Source: Elusimicrobiota bacterium (GTDB taxonomy: Bacteria; Elusimicrobiota; Endomicrobiia; Endomicrobiales; Endomicrobiaceae). Taken from it: a stretch of 64,000 bases of DNA. This document shows positions 36,332 through 45,008 of the stretch, one piece after another. The DNA lies in assembly GCA_031287735.1 (NCBI GenBank), contig JAITSO010000054.1, positions 97,024 to 161,023 on the forward strand, read 5' to 3'. A program made the position numbers and the translations under genes. A model generated the notes under the pieces. It had not been told where the DNA came from and did not search any database. It saw nothing but the letters and a program-made list of their open reading frames with translations. Numbering within the stretch: the stretch's first letter is position 1; the number at the start of each line of letters is the position of its first letter.

Positions 36332-37525
36332 ATGAATTTGTCGGTTATTAAGCTTTTGGTTTCTTATATTTTTGCATCATTTTTTGTTTTGAACAGTTAT
36401 GCCAGCTCCGTTAATCAGAAAACAAAAATCCTAGAAACTCCTGATGGAGAAGAGCAAGTTTTAGAAAAATTATCGCATGATTCTTTGTCTGGCATGGAAG
36501 TGGTAGACAACGAAATAACTGCAAGATATATTAGAGGTATACATTTGTCGGCTTATTCTGTGAGTTCCAGACACTACTGGAATAAGTTTTTTGATATTTT
36601 TGATACAACTGAGCTGAATGCTGCGGTTATAGACATAAAGGATGAAAGTGCAGTTTTTATAGATGCTAAAGCAGCTAAAGATAAAAAAACCTACACAAAC
36701 AGAATACCGGATTTAGAACATCTTGTTTCTCAGCTGAAAAAAAGAAAAGTTTATACGATAGCACGAATTGTAGCTTTTAGGGATGATTTGGTAGTGAAAT
36801 CAACACCTGATTTTGCAGTTAAGAATCCAGATGGAACTATATGGAGAGATAGGCAGAATGTATCATGGTTAGATCCTTACAATGAGCAGGTTTGGGAATA
36901 TGTTTTAGATATAGCCGAAAGAGCTGTTGACATAGGGTTTGATGAAATACAATTTGACTATATACGCTTCCCTTCCGATGGTAGTATAAGAAATTGTCGT
37001 TACAGCAAACCTTACAATAGTGATTTAGCTTCGGAGGCGCTCGTAGGGTTTTTGAAAGAAGCCAACAACAGGCTTAAATCTAAAGGTGCCAATATTTCTA
37101 TTGACGTTTTTGGGCTTACTACTACAGAAACTTCCGATATGGGAATAGGTCAAAGGATTACAGAAATGACCAAATGGGTTGATTTTGTAAGTCCGATGGT
37201 ATACCCTTCTCATTACAGAAAATGGGCTTACGGAATTGCAGATCCTAATAAGTCGCCATACAAAACTGTATACTATGCTTTGCACGGTGGGGTGCAGCGG
37301 TTGCCAGCTGAAAAATTTCGACCTTGGCTACAAGATTTCTCACTCGGTCATAAATACAAAAAAGAAGAGGTGCGTCAGCAAATTCAAGCTTGTTATGATA
37401 ATAGAATTTCAAGTTGGCTGTTGTGGAATGCAAGGTGTGTTTATACAAAAGAAGCCCTAAAAGGTCAAGATGAAGAATATTCTTATGAAGCAAGTGAACC
37501 AACTATTGCAGAAAATATAATATAA
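36332..37525 (+). CDS. Secreted putative glycoside hydrolase, DUF4015 type
   Basis: A 397-residue protein with a signal peptide (MNLSVIKLLVSYIFASFFVLNSYASS) and a DUF4015-type TIM-barrel domain distantly related to alpha-amylase/GH13-like hydrolases. Family signs are RGIHLSAYSV at the first strand, NAAVIDIKDE at the second, YTIARIVAFRD, VSWLDPYNEQVWEY, and the hallmark FDEIQFDYIRFPSDG, with a late FVSPMVYPSHY. The start at 36332 puts the signal peptide first; an upstream GTG at 36263 would bury it. No good ribosome site. It is divergent from giant gene 3. Substrate unknown. Confidence 0.82.
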   Translation: MNLSVIKLLVSYIFASFFVLNSYASSVNQKTKILETPDGEEQVLEKLSHDSLSGMEVVDNEITARYIRGIHLSAYSVSSRHYWNKFFDIFDTTELNAAVIDIKDESAVFIDAKAAKDKKTYTNRIPDLEHLVSQLKKRKVYTIARIVAFRDDLVVKSTPDFAVKNPDGTIWRDRQNVSWLDPYNEQVWEYVLDIAERAVDIGFDEIQFDYIRFPSDGSIRNCRYSKPYNSDLASEALVGFLKEANNRLKSKGANISIDVFGLTTTETSDMGIGQRITEMTKWVDFVSPMVYPSHYRKWAYGIADPNKSPYKTVYYALHGGVQRLPAEKFRPWLQDFSLGHKYKKEEVRQQIQACYDNRISSWLLWNARCVYTKEALKGQDEEYSYEASEPTIAENII

Positions 37526-37592
37526 AAAAATTAGAATAAATGTGATTTAGTTTACTATTTTTTTGTGTGCAGAACTGCAAAAATAAAAGTCT

Positions 37593-37901
37593 ATGCAAAA
37601 AAAACTAGGTATAAAGATAGTTCACGCCAAAACATTTTTAGATAAATTTATTGGATTTATGTTTAAAAAACCTAAAGATTATGCGATTTTTTTTGACAAT
37701 TGCAGATCTGTCCATACTTTTTTTGTGAGGTTTAATCTAAATATACTTTACCTCAATAGCGATAAGGAAGTTGTCAAAATTTTAAAAGAGGTGAAGCCTT
37801 TCAGGGTGACTTTACCTTACAAGAATGCTGTTTCAATATTGGAGATACCATCTGGATTTGTAGATATAAATAGATTGGAAATAGGTGATAAAATTTTCTA
37901 A
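37593..37901 (+). CDS. DUF192 family protein
   Basis: A 102-residue DUF192 protein of unknown biochemical role. Family features are GFMFKKPKDYAIFF, the H-x-F-x-V-x-F segment where most members read WMKNT-like, LNILYLNSDKEVVKI, and the ending AVSILEIPSGFVDINRLEIGD. Unlike many members it lacks a signal peptide. DUF192 genes are often found near Tad pilus genes; here the Tad genes lie elsewhere in the window. It ends two bases before the convergent yraN stop. Confidence 0.8.
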   Translation: MQKKLGIKIVHAKTFLDKFIGFMFKKPKDYAIFFDNCRSVHTFFVRFNLNILYLNSDKEVVKILKEVKPFRVTLPYKNAVSILEIPSGFVDINRLEIGDKIF

Positions 37902-37903
37902 AA

Positions 37904-38266
37904 TCAAAAGCAATAGATATTTTCATCTGGGACAAACGCTGACCGTATTATCTCTATTTTGTCTTTGCTTATAGCCGCTACGTCAAAACGAACGTTAGCA
38001 CTTATCTCGTTTTGCTGCATGTAAATCAAAGCCGTTTTGATCAACTTTTTTTGCTTTTGAATGCTTACCGCTTCTTGGGGAGTTCCTGCGTAATTTGATT
38101 TTCTATACTTAACTTCTATAAAAACTATGTCTCTTTTATCTTTTGCAACTATATCTATTTCACCGCATGGAAGCGTAAAATTCAAATTTAAAATCTCAAA
38201 ACCTTTTCCTATTAAAAAATTTGCTATATCTTTTTCTTTTTCAAACCCGATATTCTGTTTATTCAA
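37904..38266 (-). CDS. YraN family (UPF0102) endonuclease-like protein
   Basis: A 120-residue UPF0102 protein with the restriction-endonuclease-like motif: GEIDIVAKD followed by IVFIEVKYR (acid-x11-13-E-x-K), then an RFDVAAIS strand. Members bind or process branched DNA or RNA; the exact role is not settled. It overlaps the rnhB stop by eight bases and is the last gene of the rpsP-to-yraN leftward operon, its usual genomic place next to rnhB. Confidence 0.93.
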   Translation of the reverse strand: MNKQNIGFEKEKDIANFLIGKGFEILNLNFTLPCGEIDIVAKDKRDIVFIEVKYRKSNYAGTPQEAVSIQKQKKLIKTALIYMQQNEISANVRFDVAAISKDKIEIIRSAFVPDENIYCF

Positions 38267-38879
38267 CTTTCATAACCTCGTTGACGAATGCGAACGTTTT
38301 TCTGTGAATTGGGCACGGTCCAAATTTTAGCAGAGCTTCACAATGTCTTTTCGTACCATATCCCTTATGCTTTTCGAATCCATATTGAGGATACTTTTGT
38401 CCATAATTAGACATAATCTCATCTCTTGTAACTTTTGCAAGAATTGAAGCGGCTGCTATAGAGGCACTTTTAGCATCGCCTCTGACGATAGCTTCTTGCT
38501 TAATTTCTAAACTCGGAATTTTAAAATTTCCATCTATTAAGTAAATATCAGCTTTTTTCTTTAAATTTAAAACGCATTTAGACATCGCGAGAAAAGTTGC
38601 TTGCAGTATATTGATATTGTCTATTGTTTTATTATCGACAGCTTCTATAGAGTAAAAAAGTGATCGCTTTGTTATAAATTCAAAAAGGTGTTCCCGTTTT
38701 TTTTTTGATATTCTTTTTGAGTCGTGCAGACCATCAATAATGATGTCAGAGGGCAAAATCACAGCAGAAGCCACAACAGGTCCTGCCAAAGGACCGCGTC
38801 CTGCCTCATCTATTCCTGCAATAAATGAAGTGTTTTTACCATAGTAGCACTTATCAAAATCAAACAAGTGTAAATTCAA
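38259..38879 (-). CDS. rnhB: Ribonuclease HII
   Basis: A 206-residue RNase HII that cleaves RNA in RNA-DNA hybrids and removes single ribonucleotides from DNA. The signature [21 protein letters not shown] lies near residue 20, followed by [19 protein letters not shown] and [20 protein letters not shown]. All four acidic metal ligands appear present. The start overlaps the rplS stop by four bases (ATGA), and the stop overlaps yraN. Confidence 0.97.
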   Translation of the reverse strand: MNLHLFDFDKCYYGKNTSFIAGIDEAGRGPLAGPVVASAVILPSDIIIDGLHDSKRISKKKREHLFEFITKRSLFYSIEAVDNKTIDNINILQATFLAMSKCVLNLKKKADIYLIDGNFKIPSLEIKQEAIVRGDAKSASIAAASILAKVTRDEIMSNYGQKYPQYGFEKHKGYGTKRHCEALLKFGPCPIHRKTFAFVNEVMKVE

Positions 38880-39247
38880 TTTTTTTCTGATACCTGCTTA
38901 AACGACGCGATGTATCCAGAAATTCTCGCAGCCTTACCTGAAAGTTTTCTTAAATAATAAAGCTTTGCCCTACGGACTTTGCCATTGCGGACAAGCTCAA
39001 TTTTATCAATACGCGGAGAATTGATAGGAAAAATTCTCTCTACTCCTACTCCAAAAGAAGTTCTACGCACTGTAAAAGTTCTAGAAAGACCGCTACCTCT
39101 GAGCCTTATGACAATACCTTCAAAAACTTGTATTCGCTCGTTAGAACCCTCTACAATTTTAAAATGAACCCTAATTTGATCCCCAAAACTAAAACTAACT
39201 TTCAAATCCCTAATTTGTTTTGATTGTACAAATTCTAACAGTGACAT
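38876..39247 (-). CDS. rplS: 50S ribosomal protein L19
   Basis: A 123-residue L19, at the 30S-50S interface. Family blocks are [45 protein letters not shown] and a [14 protein letters not shown] end. It sits 72 bases after trmD and overlaps rnhB by four bases, the standard gene order. GGAG lies before the ATG. Confidence 0.98.
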   Translation of the reverse strand: MSLLEFVQSKQIRDLKVSFSFGDQIRVHFKIVEGSNERIQVFEGIVIRLRGSGLSRTFTVRRTSFGVGVERIFPINSPRIDKIELVRNGKVRRAKLYYLRKLSGKAARISGYIASFKQVSEKN

Positions 39248-39319
39248 TTAACAGCACTCCTTAAAATATTGCTTAACAAACCGTAATTTTTGTAAATTCA
39301 TGTACTCTTTGCAATAAAT

Positions 39320-40030
39320 TCACTCTAAAACATCTTTGATTAAATCTGGTCTACGCTCTCTGGTTCGCTTTGCAGATTGTTCTTCACGCCACTTTTGAAT
39401 TTCCTTATGATTTCCTGATAATAAAACATTTGGAACACTGTAACGCTTAAAAATCGCTGGTCTAGTGTAATGCGGGTAGTCAAGCATACCGTTGTAAAAA
39501 GAATCGTTTTTTACTGATTTTTCTTTTTTTACAACACCTGGCAACATCCTGGCAACACTATCAATCAACACCATTGCAGGAATCTCACCACCCGTGAGTA
39601 CATAATCACCTATAGATACTTCACAGTCAACATAGTTTATTATTCTCTCATCAACGCCCTCGTAATGACCACACAAAATAACAAGGTGTTTAAATTTTGA
39701 AAGCTCTTTCACCATTGCAGTATCCAATTTTTTGCCTTGGGGCGACATATAAATTACGTACGGTTTAGAGTGGAAATTTTTGTAGCTTTTATTTTTTCTC
39801 CTTACTCCAACGCTCGTAATGGCATCAAGCAATGGTCCAACTTTCATAACCATACCCGGACCACCACCAAAAGGCTTGTCATCAACCTTTAAGTGTTTAT
39901 CTTTCGAAAATGAACGAATATCTACCGTTTCTATTTCTAAAATACCACTACGCAACGCTCTACCTATCAAACTTTCTGTCAATGGACCATTAAACATGGA
40001 TGGGAAAATAGTGAGAATATCAATCTTCAT
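39320..40030 (-). CDS. trmD: tRNA (guanine37-N1)-methyltransferase TrmD
   Basis: A 236-residue SPOUT-class enzyme that methylates G37 next to the anticodon, preventing +1 frameshifts. The knot motifs are clear: KPFGGGPGMVMKVGPL, LVILCGHYEGVDERI and SIGDYVLTGGEIPAMVLIDS. The ATG at 40030 (MKIDILTIFP) is the conserved start; longer forms add residues that match nothing. The start overlaps the rimM stop by 11 bases. Confidence 0.97.
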   Translation of the reverse strand: MKIDILTIFPSMFNGPLTESLIGRALRSGILEIETVDIRSFSKDKHLKVDDKPFGGGPGMVMKVGPLLDAITSVGVRRKNKSYKNFHSKPYVIYMSPQGKKLDTAMVKELSKFKHLVILCGHYEGVDERIINYVDCEVSIGDYVLTGGEIPAMVLIDSVARMLPGVVKKEKSVKNDSFYNGMLDYPHYTRPAIFKRYSVPNVLLSGNHKEIQKWREEQSAKRTRERRPDLIKDVLE

Positions 40031-40337
40031 ATACAACATGGCAGCTATGCACATATTGCTTAAAACTACCTGCTACCTTTGTATATCTATGTGTAATCCT
40101 GCATTCGTCAGGCAAAAAAACAAAAACTTTCTTTCTTAAAACATTAACTTCACGCACTGTACCTATCAATGCCGGTACGAGAAACTCGCCATCACAAGAG
40201 CTTACAACCCAAACATCATTGCTTCCTGTGTATATAACGCCAGAAAGCGTACCGAGCACTACTCCATCTTGATCGAAAACTACAAAACCTAAGATATCTC
40301 GAACATTCCACTTAAATTTTTTGTCTGGCGGTTCCAT
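40020..40337 (-). CDS. rimM: RimM-like protein reduced to the PRC-barrel domain
   Basis: Position between khpA and trmD and the PRC-barrel sequence (LGFVVFDQDGVVLGTLSGV, GSNDVWVV, FLVPALIGTVREVNVLRKKVFVFLP) identify this as RimM, the 30S maturation factor. At 105 residues it is far shorter than the usual ~165-175. The whole N-terminal RimM domain is missing, since the ATG at 40337 lies one base after the khpA stop and no coding space is left. A C-terminal tail past the usual LPxGL end runs into trmD. Either a PRC-barrel-only RimM suffices here or the gene was truncated by deletion. Confidence 0.8.
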   Translation of the reverse strand: MEPPDKKFKWNVRDILGFVVFDQDGVVLGTLSGVIYTGSNDVWVVSSCDGEFLVPALIGTVREVNVLRKKVFVFLPDECRITHRYTKVAGSFKQYVHSCHVVYED

Positions 40338-40338
40338 G

Positions 40339-40572
40339 TTATTCTACAATCTCAACAGTGGCTCTTTTATCCAATTTAGCAGAGGCAGAGTTAATTATGA
40401 TTCTTATGGCCTTTATTATCCTACCCTCTTTACCAATGATTTTACCTCTGTCTCCATCTGCAACTTTTAGTTCTAGTACAGTTGCCTTTTCCCCGCCGAT
40501 TTCCTTAGCTTCAACTTGATCTGGATGATCAACTAAAGATTTTGCAATAGACATCAATAGATCTTTCATCAT
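40339..40572 (-). CDS. khpA: KH-domain RNA-binding protein KhpA (YlqC)
   Basis: A 77-residue single KH domain with GKIIGKEGRIIKAIR (the GxxG RNA-contact loop). KhpA binds RNA broadly and, in firmicutes, works with KhpB. It stands in its usual place between rpsP and rimM. AGGAGG lies five bases before tandem ATG codons. Only one base separates its stop from rimM. Confidence 0.96.
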   Translation of the reverse strand: MMKDLLMSIAKSLVDHPDQVEAKEIGGEKATVLELKVADGDRGKIIGKEGRIIKAIRIIINSASAKLDKRATVEIVE

Positions 40573-40607
40573 AAATTCCTCCTAAAAATAGCAATTCGCT
40601 ATATAGA

Positions 40608-40868
40608 TTACCTAGTTTCAGAAACTTGAACGGTGCTATTTTTTCTAATTAAGACAGACACTGTTTCTGAAGGTAGGGCACCAACTCCCAACCAATAATT
40701 CACTCTTTCGGTGTTAACAGTAATATTGTTACATTTTGCTATAGGATCGTAACGTCCCAAAATCTCTATAGGTTCGCCATCTCTTTTGCTTCTCTGGTCA
40801 ATAGCTACAATTCTATAAAAAGGAAATTTTTTTTTGCCTTTTCTTTGTAACCGCAGTCTAACCGCCAT
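40608..40868 (-). CDS. rpsP: 30S ribosomal protein S16
   Basis: An 86-residue S16: MAVRLRLQRKGKKKFPFYRIV, RDGEPIEILGRYDP and VNYWLGVGALPSETV are diagnostic. The ATG at 40868 follows GGAGG by nine bases; an upstream GTG-type extension would add 22 unrelated residues. First gene of the leftward operon rpsP-khpA-rimM-trmD-rplS-rnhB-yraN. The usual upstream ffh is absent. Confidence 0.98.
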   Translation of the reverse strand: MAVRLRLQRKGKKKFPFYRIVAIDQRSKRDGEPIEILGRYDPIAKCNNITVNTERVNYWLGVGALPSETVSVLIRKNSTVQVSETR

Positions 40869-40925
40869 TATTCCGTTCCTCCATATAGTTATTTTTGAAA
40901 ACATACAGCAGCAATGCTTTTTGTG

Positions 40926-40954
40926 AATATACAAATATGATTTTTTTTTGTCAA
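40926..40954 (-). promoter_or_regulatory. Consensus sigma-70 promoter of the rpsP operon
   Basis: On the minus strand a perfect -35 TTGACA (40954-40949) and TATATT (40931-40926) are separated by exactly 17 bases, about 58 bases upstream of the rpsP ATG. It is the best promoter in the window. Confidence 0.85.
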
Positions 40955-41357
40955 GCTTGATTTAGAGACACTTATAGATGGCAAACAAGATATACTGTTA
41001 TTGATTGCTGTCATTTATGAATGAGGTAAAAAACTATCTGTTTTTGCAAACTTATAGATTTTATTAGATTTTGAGAATTGTCTGAACGAAGCATTGTGTA
41101 TTTTGTGTCCAGTTGCCGTGGTGATGTGATCCACCAATGAATTTTATAGGAATTACTATTGTGCATTCGTTATGCATTTATGCTTTAGGTAAAAAAAATT
41201 TAAAAAGTGCTTGCTATTATAAAAGTATGAATATGTTTGCGTTGCTTTCTTGTATAATCTGGTGTGCGATTTATATAATCGTTCATTTTTATGTAAAGTT
41301 TTACTTTATTTTGAATTTATTGTATATCACACATTCATTTATGGTATGGAAGTGAGC
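40955..41357. other. Divergent intergenic region between the rpsP promoter and larE
   Basis: About 400 bases with no supportable gene. A 72-residue open frame at 41137-41355 has no ribosome site and an unconvincing hydrophobic composition. No terminator or riboswitch was recognised. Confidence 0.4.
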
Positions 41358-42164
41358 ATGGAACAAAAGTACGAGATTTTAAAAAATTATTTAAAAGATT
41401 TAAAAAATGTGGTTATTGCTTTTTCAGGTGGGGTAGATTCTACTTTCTTATTGAAAACTGCTGCTAATGTTTTGGGTGGGAATGTAATGGCGGTTACCGC
41501 CACATCTTGTTCTTTTCCTAAAAGAGAGTTAAATGAAGCTGTTGATTTCTGCAAAAAAGAGAATATTAAACATGTTGTTTGCCAGTCTGAAGAATTAGAA
41601 ATTGAGGGGTTTTCTTGTAATCCCACGAATCGTTGTTATTTATGCAAAAGCGAATTGTTTTCTAAAATTTGGGCAATTGCAAAGAAAAACGACATATGCA
41701 ATGTTGCGGAAGCTTCAAACGTGGACGATAATGGTGATTATAGACCTGGCTTAAGAGCAGCAGAAGAACAAAGTGTAAAAAGCCCGTTGCGTTATGCAAA
41801 ACTCAATAAAGAAGAAATCCGTTTTTTATCCAAAAAATTAAGCATACGTACCTGGAACAAGCAGTCATTTGCGTGTCTTGCCTCAAGATTTCCTTATGGA
41901 GAACAAATCAGCATGCAAAAATTGTCTATGGTGGATAAAGCTGAACAGTTGCTTATAGATTTAGGTTTACACCAAACAAGGGTGCGTGTTCACGGTGGCA
42001 ATCTAGCACGTATAGAAACTGACGAAAAAGGATTTGAAATTTTAACAGAAAAGTCTAACCGTTTAAAAATATATAGTGAGTTTAAAAAAATCGGGTTCAT
42101 TTATGTAGCTTTAGATATTTTTGGATACAGAAGTGGTAGCATGAATGAAACTTTAACAAGGTAA
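41358..42164 (+). CDS. larE: LarE-like ATP-dependent sulfur transferase (PP-loop)
   Basis: A 268-residue protein of the LarE family, which adenylates the pyridinium dinucleotide carboxylate and donates sulfur in making the nickel-pincer cofactor of lactate racemase. The PP-loop VVIAFSGGVDSTFLL starts near residue 18, and SFACLASRFPYGE near 169 carries the cysteine at the sulfur-donor position. Additional cysteines occur in SCNPTNRCYLCKSE. The ATG at 41358 follows GGAAG by five bases; a second ATG at 41346 is possible. LarB and LarC are not in the window, so the acceptor may be a different nickel-pincer enzyme. Confidence 0.88.
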   Translation: MEQKYEILKNYLKDLKNVVIAFSGGVDSTFLLKTAANVLGGNVMAVTATSCSFPKRELNEAVDFCKKENIKHVVCQSEELEIEGFSCNPTNRCYLCKSELFSKIWAIAKKNDICNVAEASNVDDNGDYRPGLRAAEEQSVKSPLRYAKLNKEEIRFLSKKLSIRTWNKQSFACLASRFPYGEQISMQKLSMVDKAEQLLIDLGLHQTRVRVHGGNLARIETDEKGFEILTEKSNRLKIYSEFKKIGFIYVALDIFGYRSGSMNETLTR

Positions 42165-42169
42165 AGCCA

Positions 42170-42787
42170 ATGGCAAAACAAAGTAGTGTTTTTTTTAGCT
42201 TATTATTGTCGCTAATTTATTTTAATTCTTTTTCTTGGTCGCAAGTGCAGTCTCAGATTCAATCGACGTCTGTGGGTGATAACAACGAAATTAAGTTGGA
42301 AGTTCCAAGCCAATTAACTGAACATTATGCAGATATTGGTGCAGACTTTTCCATCCGCTATCCCAAAAAATGTATTATAAAAAAATTCAAAGGATTGCCG
42401 TTTAAGACTATTATTGCGCCAATAGAGGAAGCTTTTTACCCTAATGGAAATTTTTTAGAAGATACAAACAAAAAAAACATAGATACAACTCTTGGCGAAT
42501 ATGTGAGTGCAACTATAAAAAATTTGAAAAATAAGTATGTGGGTCGTGACTTTAAGATATTAAATAAATCCAAGTTTAAGACACATGAAGGATTAAACGG
42601 TCTACGCGTTTCTGTCACTATGCAGCAAAACCATAATTTACTAAAGCAAACTTTTTATTTCTTTTCAGTAGAAAAAAAGAAAAAAATTGTTGTTGCTTTC
42701 ACGTGTCTTGCAAAAAGTGGCAAAAAATACGAAGTGGCTGTAGATAGTTGTGTAAAAACTTTGAAGATATTTAATGAAGAGCGGTAG
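42170..42787 (+). CDS. Secreted DcrB/PsbP-like hypothetical protein
   Basis: A 205-residue protein starting six bases after larE. It has a signal peptide (about residues 1-25, ending near SFSWSQ) and no lipobox cysteine. The body shows a pattern typical of DcrB/DUF1795-type exported proteins: FSIRYPKK, then a long insertion, KNKYVGRDFKILNKS, LNGLRVSVTM, FYFFSVEKKKKIVVAFTCLAKSGKKYE and a final VDSCVKTLKIF helix. The fold assignment is an inference from this strand order. It lies in a run of envelope genes ending in lolA and mlaE. Confidence 0.7.
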   Translation: MAKQSSVFFSLLLSLIYFNSFSWSQVQSQIQSTSVGDNNEIKLEVPSQLTEHYADIGADFSIRYPKKCIIKKFKGLPFKTIIAPIEEAFYPNGNFLEDTNKKNIDTTLGEYVSATIKNLKNKYVGRDFKILNKSKFKTHEGLNGLRVSVTMQQNHNLLKQTFYFFSVEKKKKIVVAFTCLAKSGKKYEVAVDSCVKTLKIFNEER

Positions 42788-42793
42788 ACAGAA

Positions 42794-43276
42794 ATGATAA
42801 GACCCGTTGAGCTTTCAGATAGCAATGAAATTTGTGAAATTTACAATTATTATGTGGAAAACACTGCTGTAACTTTCGAAGAAAAAAAACTTTCACTTCA
42901 AGAAACAAAAAAAAGAATTACAGAAATTTCTTTAAAGTATCCCTATTTTGTCTACAAAAACACAGAGGGAATCGCAGGATATTGTTATGCTAATTATTTT
43001 AGATCATATAGTGCTTATAAATATACTGCAGAATTAAGTATTTACTTAAAAAAAGACATTGTACGGCAAGGGTGCGGAACAGAACTATTCACTTGTTTGC
43101 TTGACGAACTAAAAAATACGAAAACACATATTGCGTTATCTGTGATAACGGTTCCTAATCAGGCAAGCATAAAACTTCACAAAAATTTTGGGTTTAAAAA
43201 AGTAGGTTATTTGACAGAGTCAGGTTATAAATTAGGTCGTTTTCATGACGTCAGTTTTTGGGAATTAAAATTTTAA
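42794..43276 (+). CDS. GNAT acetyltransferase, phosphinothricin-acetyltransferase type
   Basis: A 160-residue GNAT enzyme using acetyl-CoA. It begins MIRPVELSDSNEICEIYNYYVENTAVTFEE, the usual opening of the Pat/Bar/MnaT subfamily. Motif A is KKDIVRQGCGTELFTCLL (a diverged R/Q-x-x-G-x-G/A) and a late SIKLHKNFGFKKVGYL. Substrates in this subfamily are amino acids or analogues such as methionine derivatives; this one's cannot be read. The gene follows the secreted protein by six bases. Confidence 0.9.
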   Translation: MIRPVELSDSNEICEIYNYYVENTAVTFEEKKLSLQETKKRITEISLKYPYFVYKNTEGIAGYCYANYFRSYSAYKYTAELSIYLKKDIVRQGCGTELFTCLLDELKNTKTHIALSVITVPNQASIKLHKNFGFKKVGYLTESGYKLGRFHDVSFWELKF

Positions 43277-43296
43277 GATAGCAAAGAAATTTTGTT

Positions 43297-43956
43297 ATGA
43301 AAAAAACAGTCGCTCTTTTAACTTACTTATTTTTAGCAGTTGCTTGTCTAAAGACTTTGGTTTTTGCTCAAAGCAATCTTGACGATTTTTATGCAAAGCT
43401 GAATGATGCCGAGTCAAAAATAAAAACTTTAAAAGTTGATTTTAAACAAACCATTATATTTGAAGAAACTAATGAACAGCAAAGTACTGTAGGTACTATA
43501 ACTTTTAAAAAACCGGACAAAATGCATATCTCCCAGAAAACACCTCAAGAGCAACATATATATATTGCCGGAACTAAAAATGTAACAGTTTATACCCCTG
43601 AAAACAAGCAAGCTGTAATAAATAAATGGGAAGATTTTGCGGGTGAAGACACGAGCTTGGCTTTTATAATAGATTTTTCTAAGAAAAGAAAACAAATTAG
43701 CAAAACCAATGACATAACTTTACTTAAAAGCTATGGAGATTTTTTTGTAGTTAACATCAAGTCTAAAACGTCTAAAAATTGGATTATGAATTTATACATC
43801 AAAAAAGAAAATATGCTTATTGAGAAGGCAGAAATCCAAAACGATACTGTTTTAAGTGAAATAAATTTTTCCAATTATTTAATAAATCCACAGATTCTAA
43901 AGTCTGACTTGGAATTTACTGTTCCCGAAAATGTTGAAGTAATAAACTTTGACTAA
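43297..43956 (+). CDS. lolA: LolA-like periplasmic lipoprotein carrier
   Basis: A 219-residue exported protein with a signal peptide ending near VFAQS. The body shows the LolA pattern: a long helix (LDDFYAKLNDAESKIKTL) then KVDFKQTI, GTITFKKPDKMHI, VTVYTPENKQA, and LYIKKENMLIEKAEI with ISEINFSNYLINP-like strands. LolA carries lipoproteins from the inner to the outer membrane, so its presence supports a diderm cell. It is followed after 27 bases by mlaE. Confidence 0.85.
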   Translation: MKKTVALLTYLFLAVACLKTLVFAQSNLDDFYAKLNDAESKIKTLKVDFKQTIIFEETNEQQSTVGTITFKKPDKMHISQKTPQEQHIYIAGTKNVTVYTPENKQAVINKWEDFAGEDTSLAFIIDFSKKRKQISKTNDITLLKSYGDFFVVNIKSKTSKNWIMNLYIKKENMLIEKAEIQNDTVLSEINFSNYLINPQILKSDLEFTVPENVEVINFD

Positions 43957-43983
43957 CCCTAAACTAACCTTAAAGAGTTACTT

Positions 43984-44814
43984 ATGCTAAGCGGATACAC
44001 CAGAAAAACAAGAGTTGGTATTGCAAGATTTCAAAGAAATTTCTACAGAAAACAGCCTTTTATTTCTTTTCTTAAAAATTTAGGAAAAGCTACTTCTATG
44101 ACTTTGACTACAATAGAGCATATTATCAGAGGTCAAATCTCTGTTTTCGACTGCGTTTCGAAAATGGTTGAAGTTGGTTGGCGATCAACACCAATAATAC
44201 TTCTCACATCTTTTTTTGTAGGAATGGTTTTAGCTTTGCAAGTTGGTTCTTCTACTATAAATCTCTTTGGCGAACCGCTTTTTATCGGAACGATAACAGG
44301 TTTTTCTTTAGTTATAGAATTAGGACCAGTTCTTACTGCGATTGTTGTTGCCGGACGAGTTGGAGCGGCAATAACTGCAGAAATCGGTACAATGAGGGTA
44401 ACTGAACAGTTAGACGCTTTGTACACGCTTGGAACAACACCTGTCAAGTATCTTGCTGTTCCGAGGTTTTTGGCTTGCTTTTTTATGCTGCCTATCCTTA
44501 CTGTTTTTGCAAACATAGTAGGAATTTATGGCGGAATGGTTTTAGTGACAAATTCTTTTGGCATGACATCAGCTGAATACTGGTCGCAAGTTTTAGATTT
44601 TATGGTAATCCAAACATTCTTTCACGGATTTATTAAGTCTTTTTTTTATGCTTTGATAATTGCAGTAATATCTTGTCATAAAGGTTTTCAAGCGTATGGC
44701 GGAGCTGAAGGTGTCGGCAAAGCCGTAACAAGTTCTGTAATGACTTCTCTCGTATGTATTCTAATTTCAGATTATTTTATGACATCACTTCTAGTCGCTT
44801 TAAACATAAAATAG
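43984..44814 (+). CDS. mlaE: MlaE/YrbE-type ABC transporter permease
   Basis: A 276-residue inner-membrane permease of the Mla lipid-transport ABC system. The family signature is strong: ELGPVLTAIVVAGRVGAAITAEIGTM, TEQLDALYTLGTTPVKYL, PRFLACFFMLP and a C-terminal HKGFQAYGGAEGVGKAVT. Five to six hydrophobic segments. The ATPase (MlaF) and MCE protein (MlaD) that usually follow are not here; the next gene is on the other strand, so they must lie elsewhere. Confidence 0.94.
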   Translation: MLSGYTRKTRVGIARFQRNFYRKQPFISFLKNLGKATSMTLTTIEHIIRGQISVFDCVSKMVEVGWRSTPIILLTSFFVGMVLALQVGSSTINLFGEPLFIGTITGFSLVIELGPVLTAIVVAGRVGAAITAEIGTMRVTEQLDALYTLGTTPVKYLAVPRFLACFFMLPILTVFANIVGIYGGMVLVTNSFGMTSAEYWSQVLDFMVIQTFFHGFIKSFFYALIIAVISCHKGFQAYGGAEGVGKAVTSSVMTSLVCILISDYFMTSLLVALNIK

Positions 44815-45008
44815 TAGGTAGCGGTTTATGCTTGCAGATGAGTTACACACGTTACAAACGTTTTTCATCAAAATTAAATCAATCCGATGTAATCTAATCT
44901 AATTTTTAAATCACTTATGCAGGTTATGCTGTGGTGTCAGCATTATAAATATTGCTGCTTGCATGATGCAAGGTTGTTTATCAAATAATACCGGCAAGAC
45001 AAAGAAAA

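Noticed and set aside
41137..41355. A 72-residue hydrophobic open frame before larE
   Set aside because: No Shine-Dalgarno, composition expected from AT-rich DNA, and it runs into the larE start.
44955..44975. Small hairpin CTTGCATGATGCAAG between mlaE and comF as a terminator
   Set aside because: The stem is short and no T-run follows on either strand.
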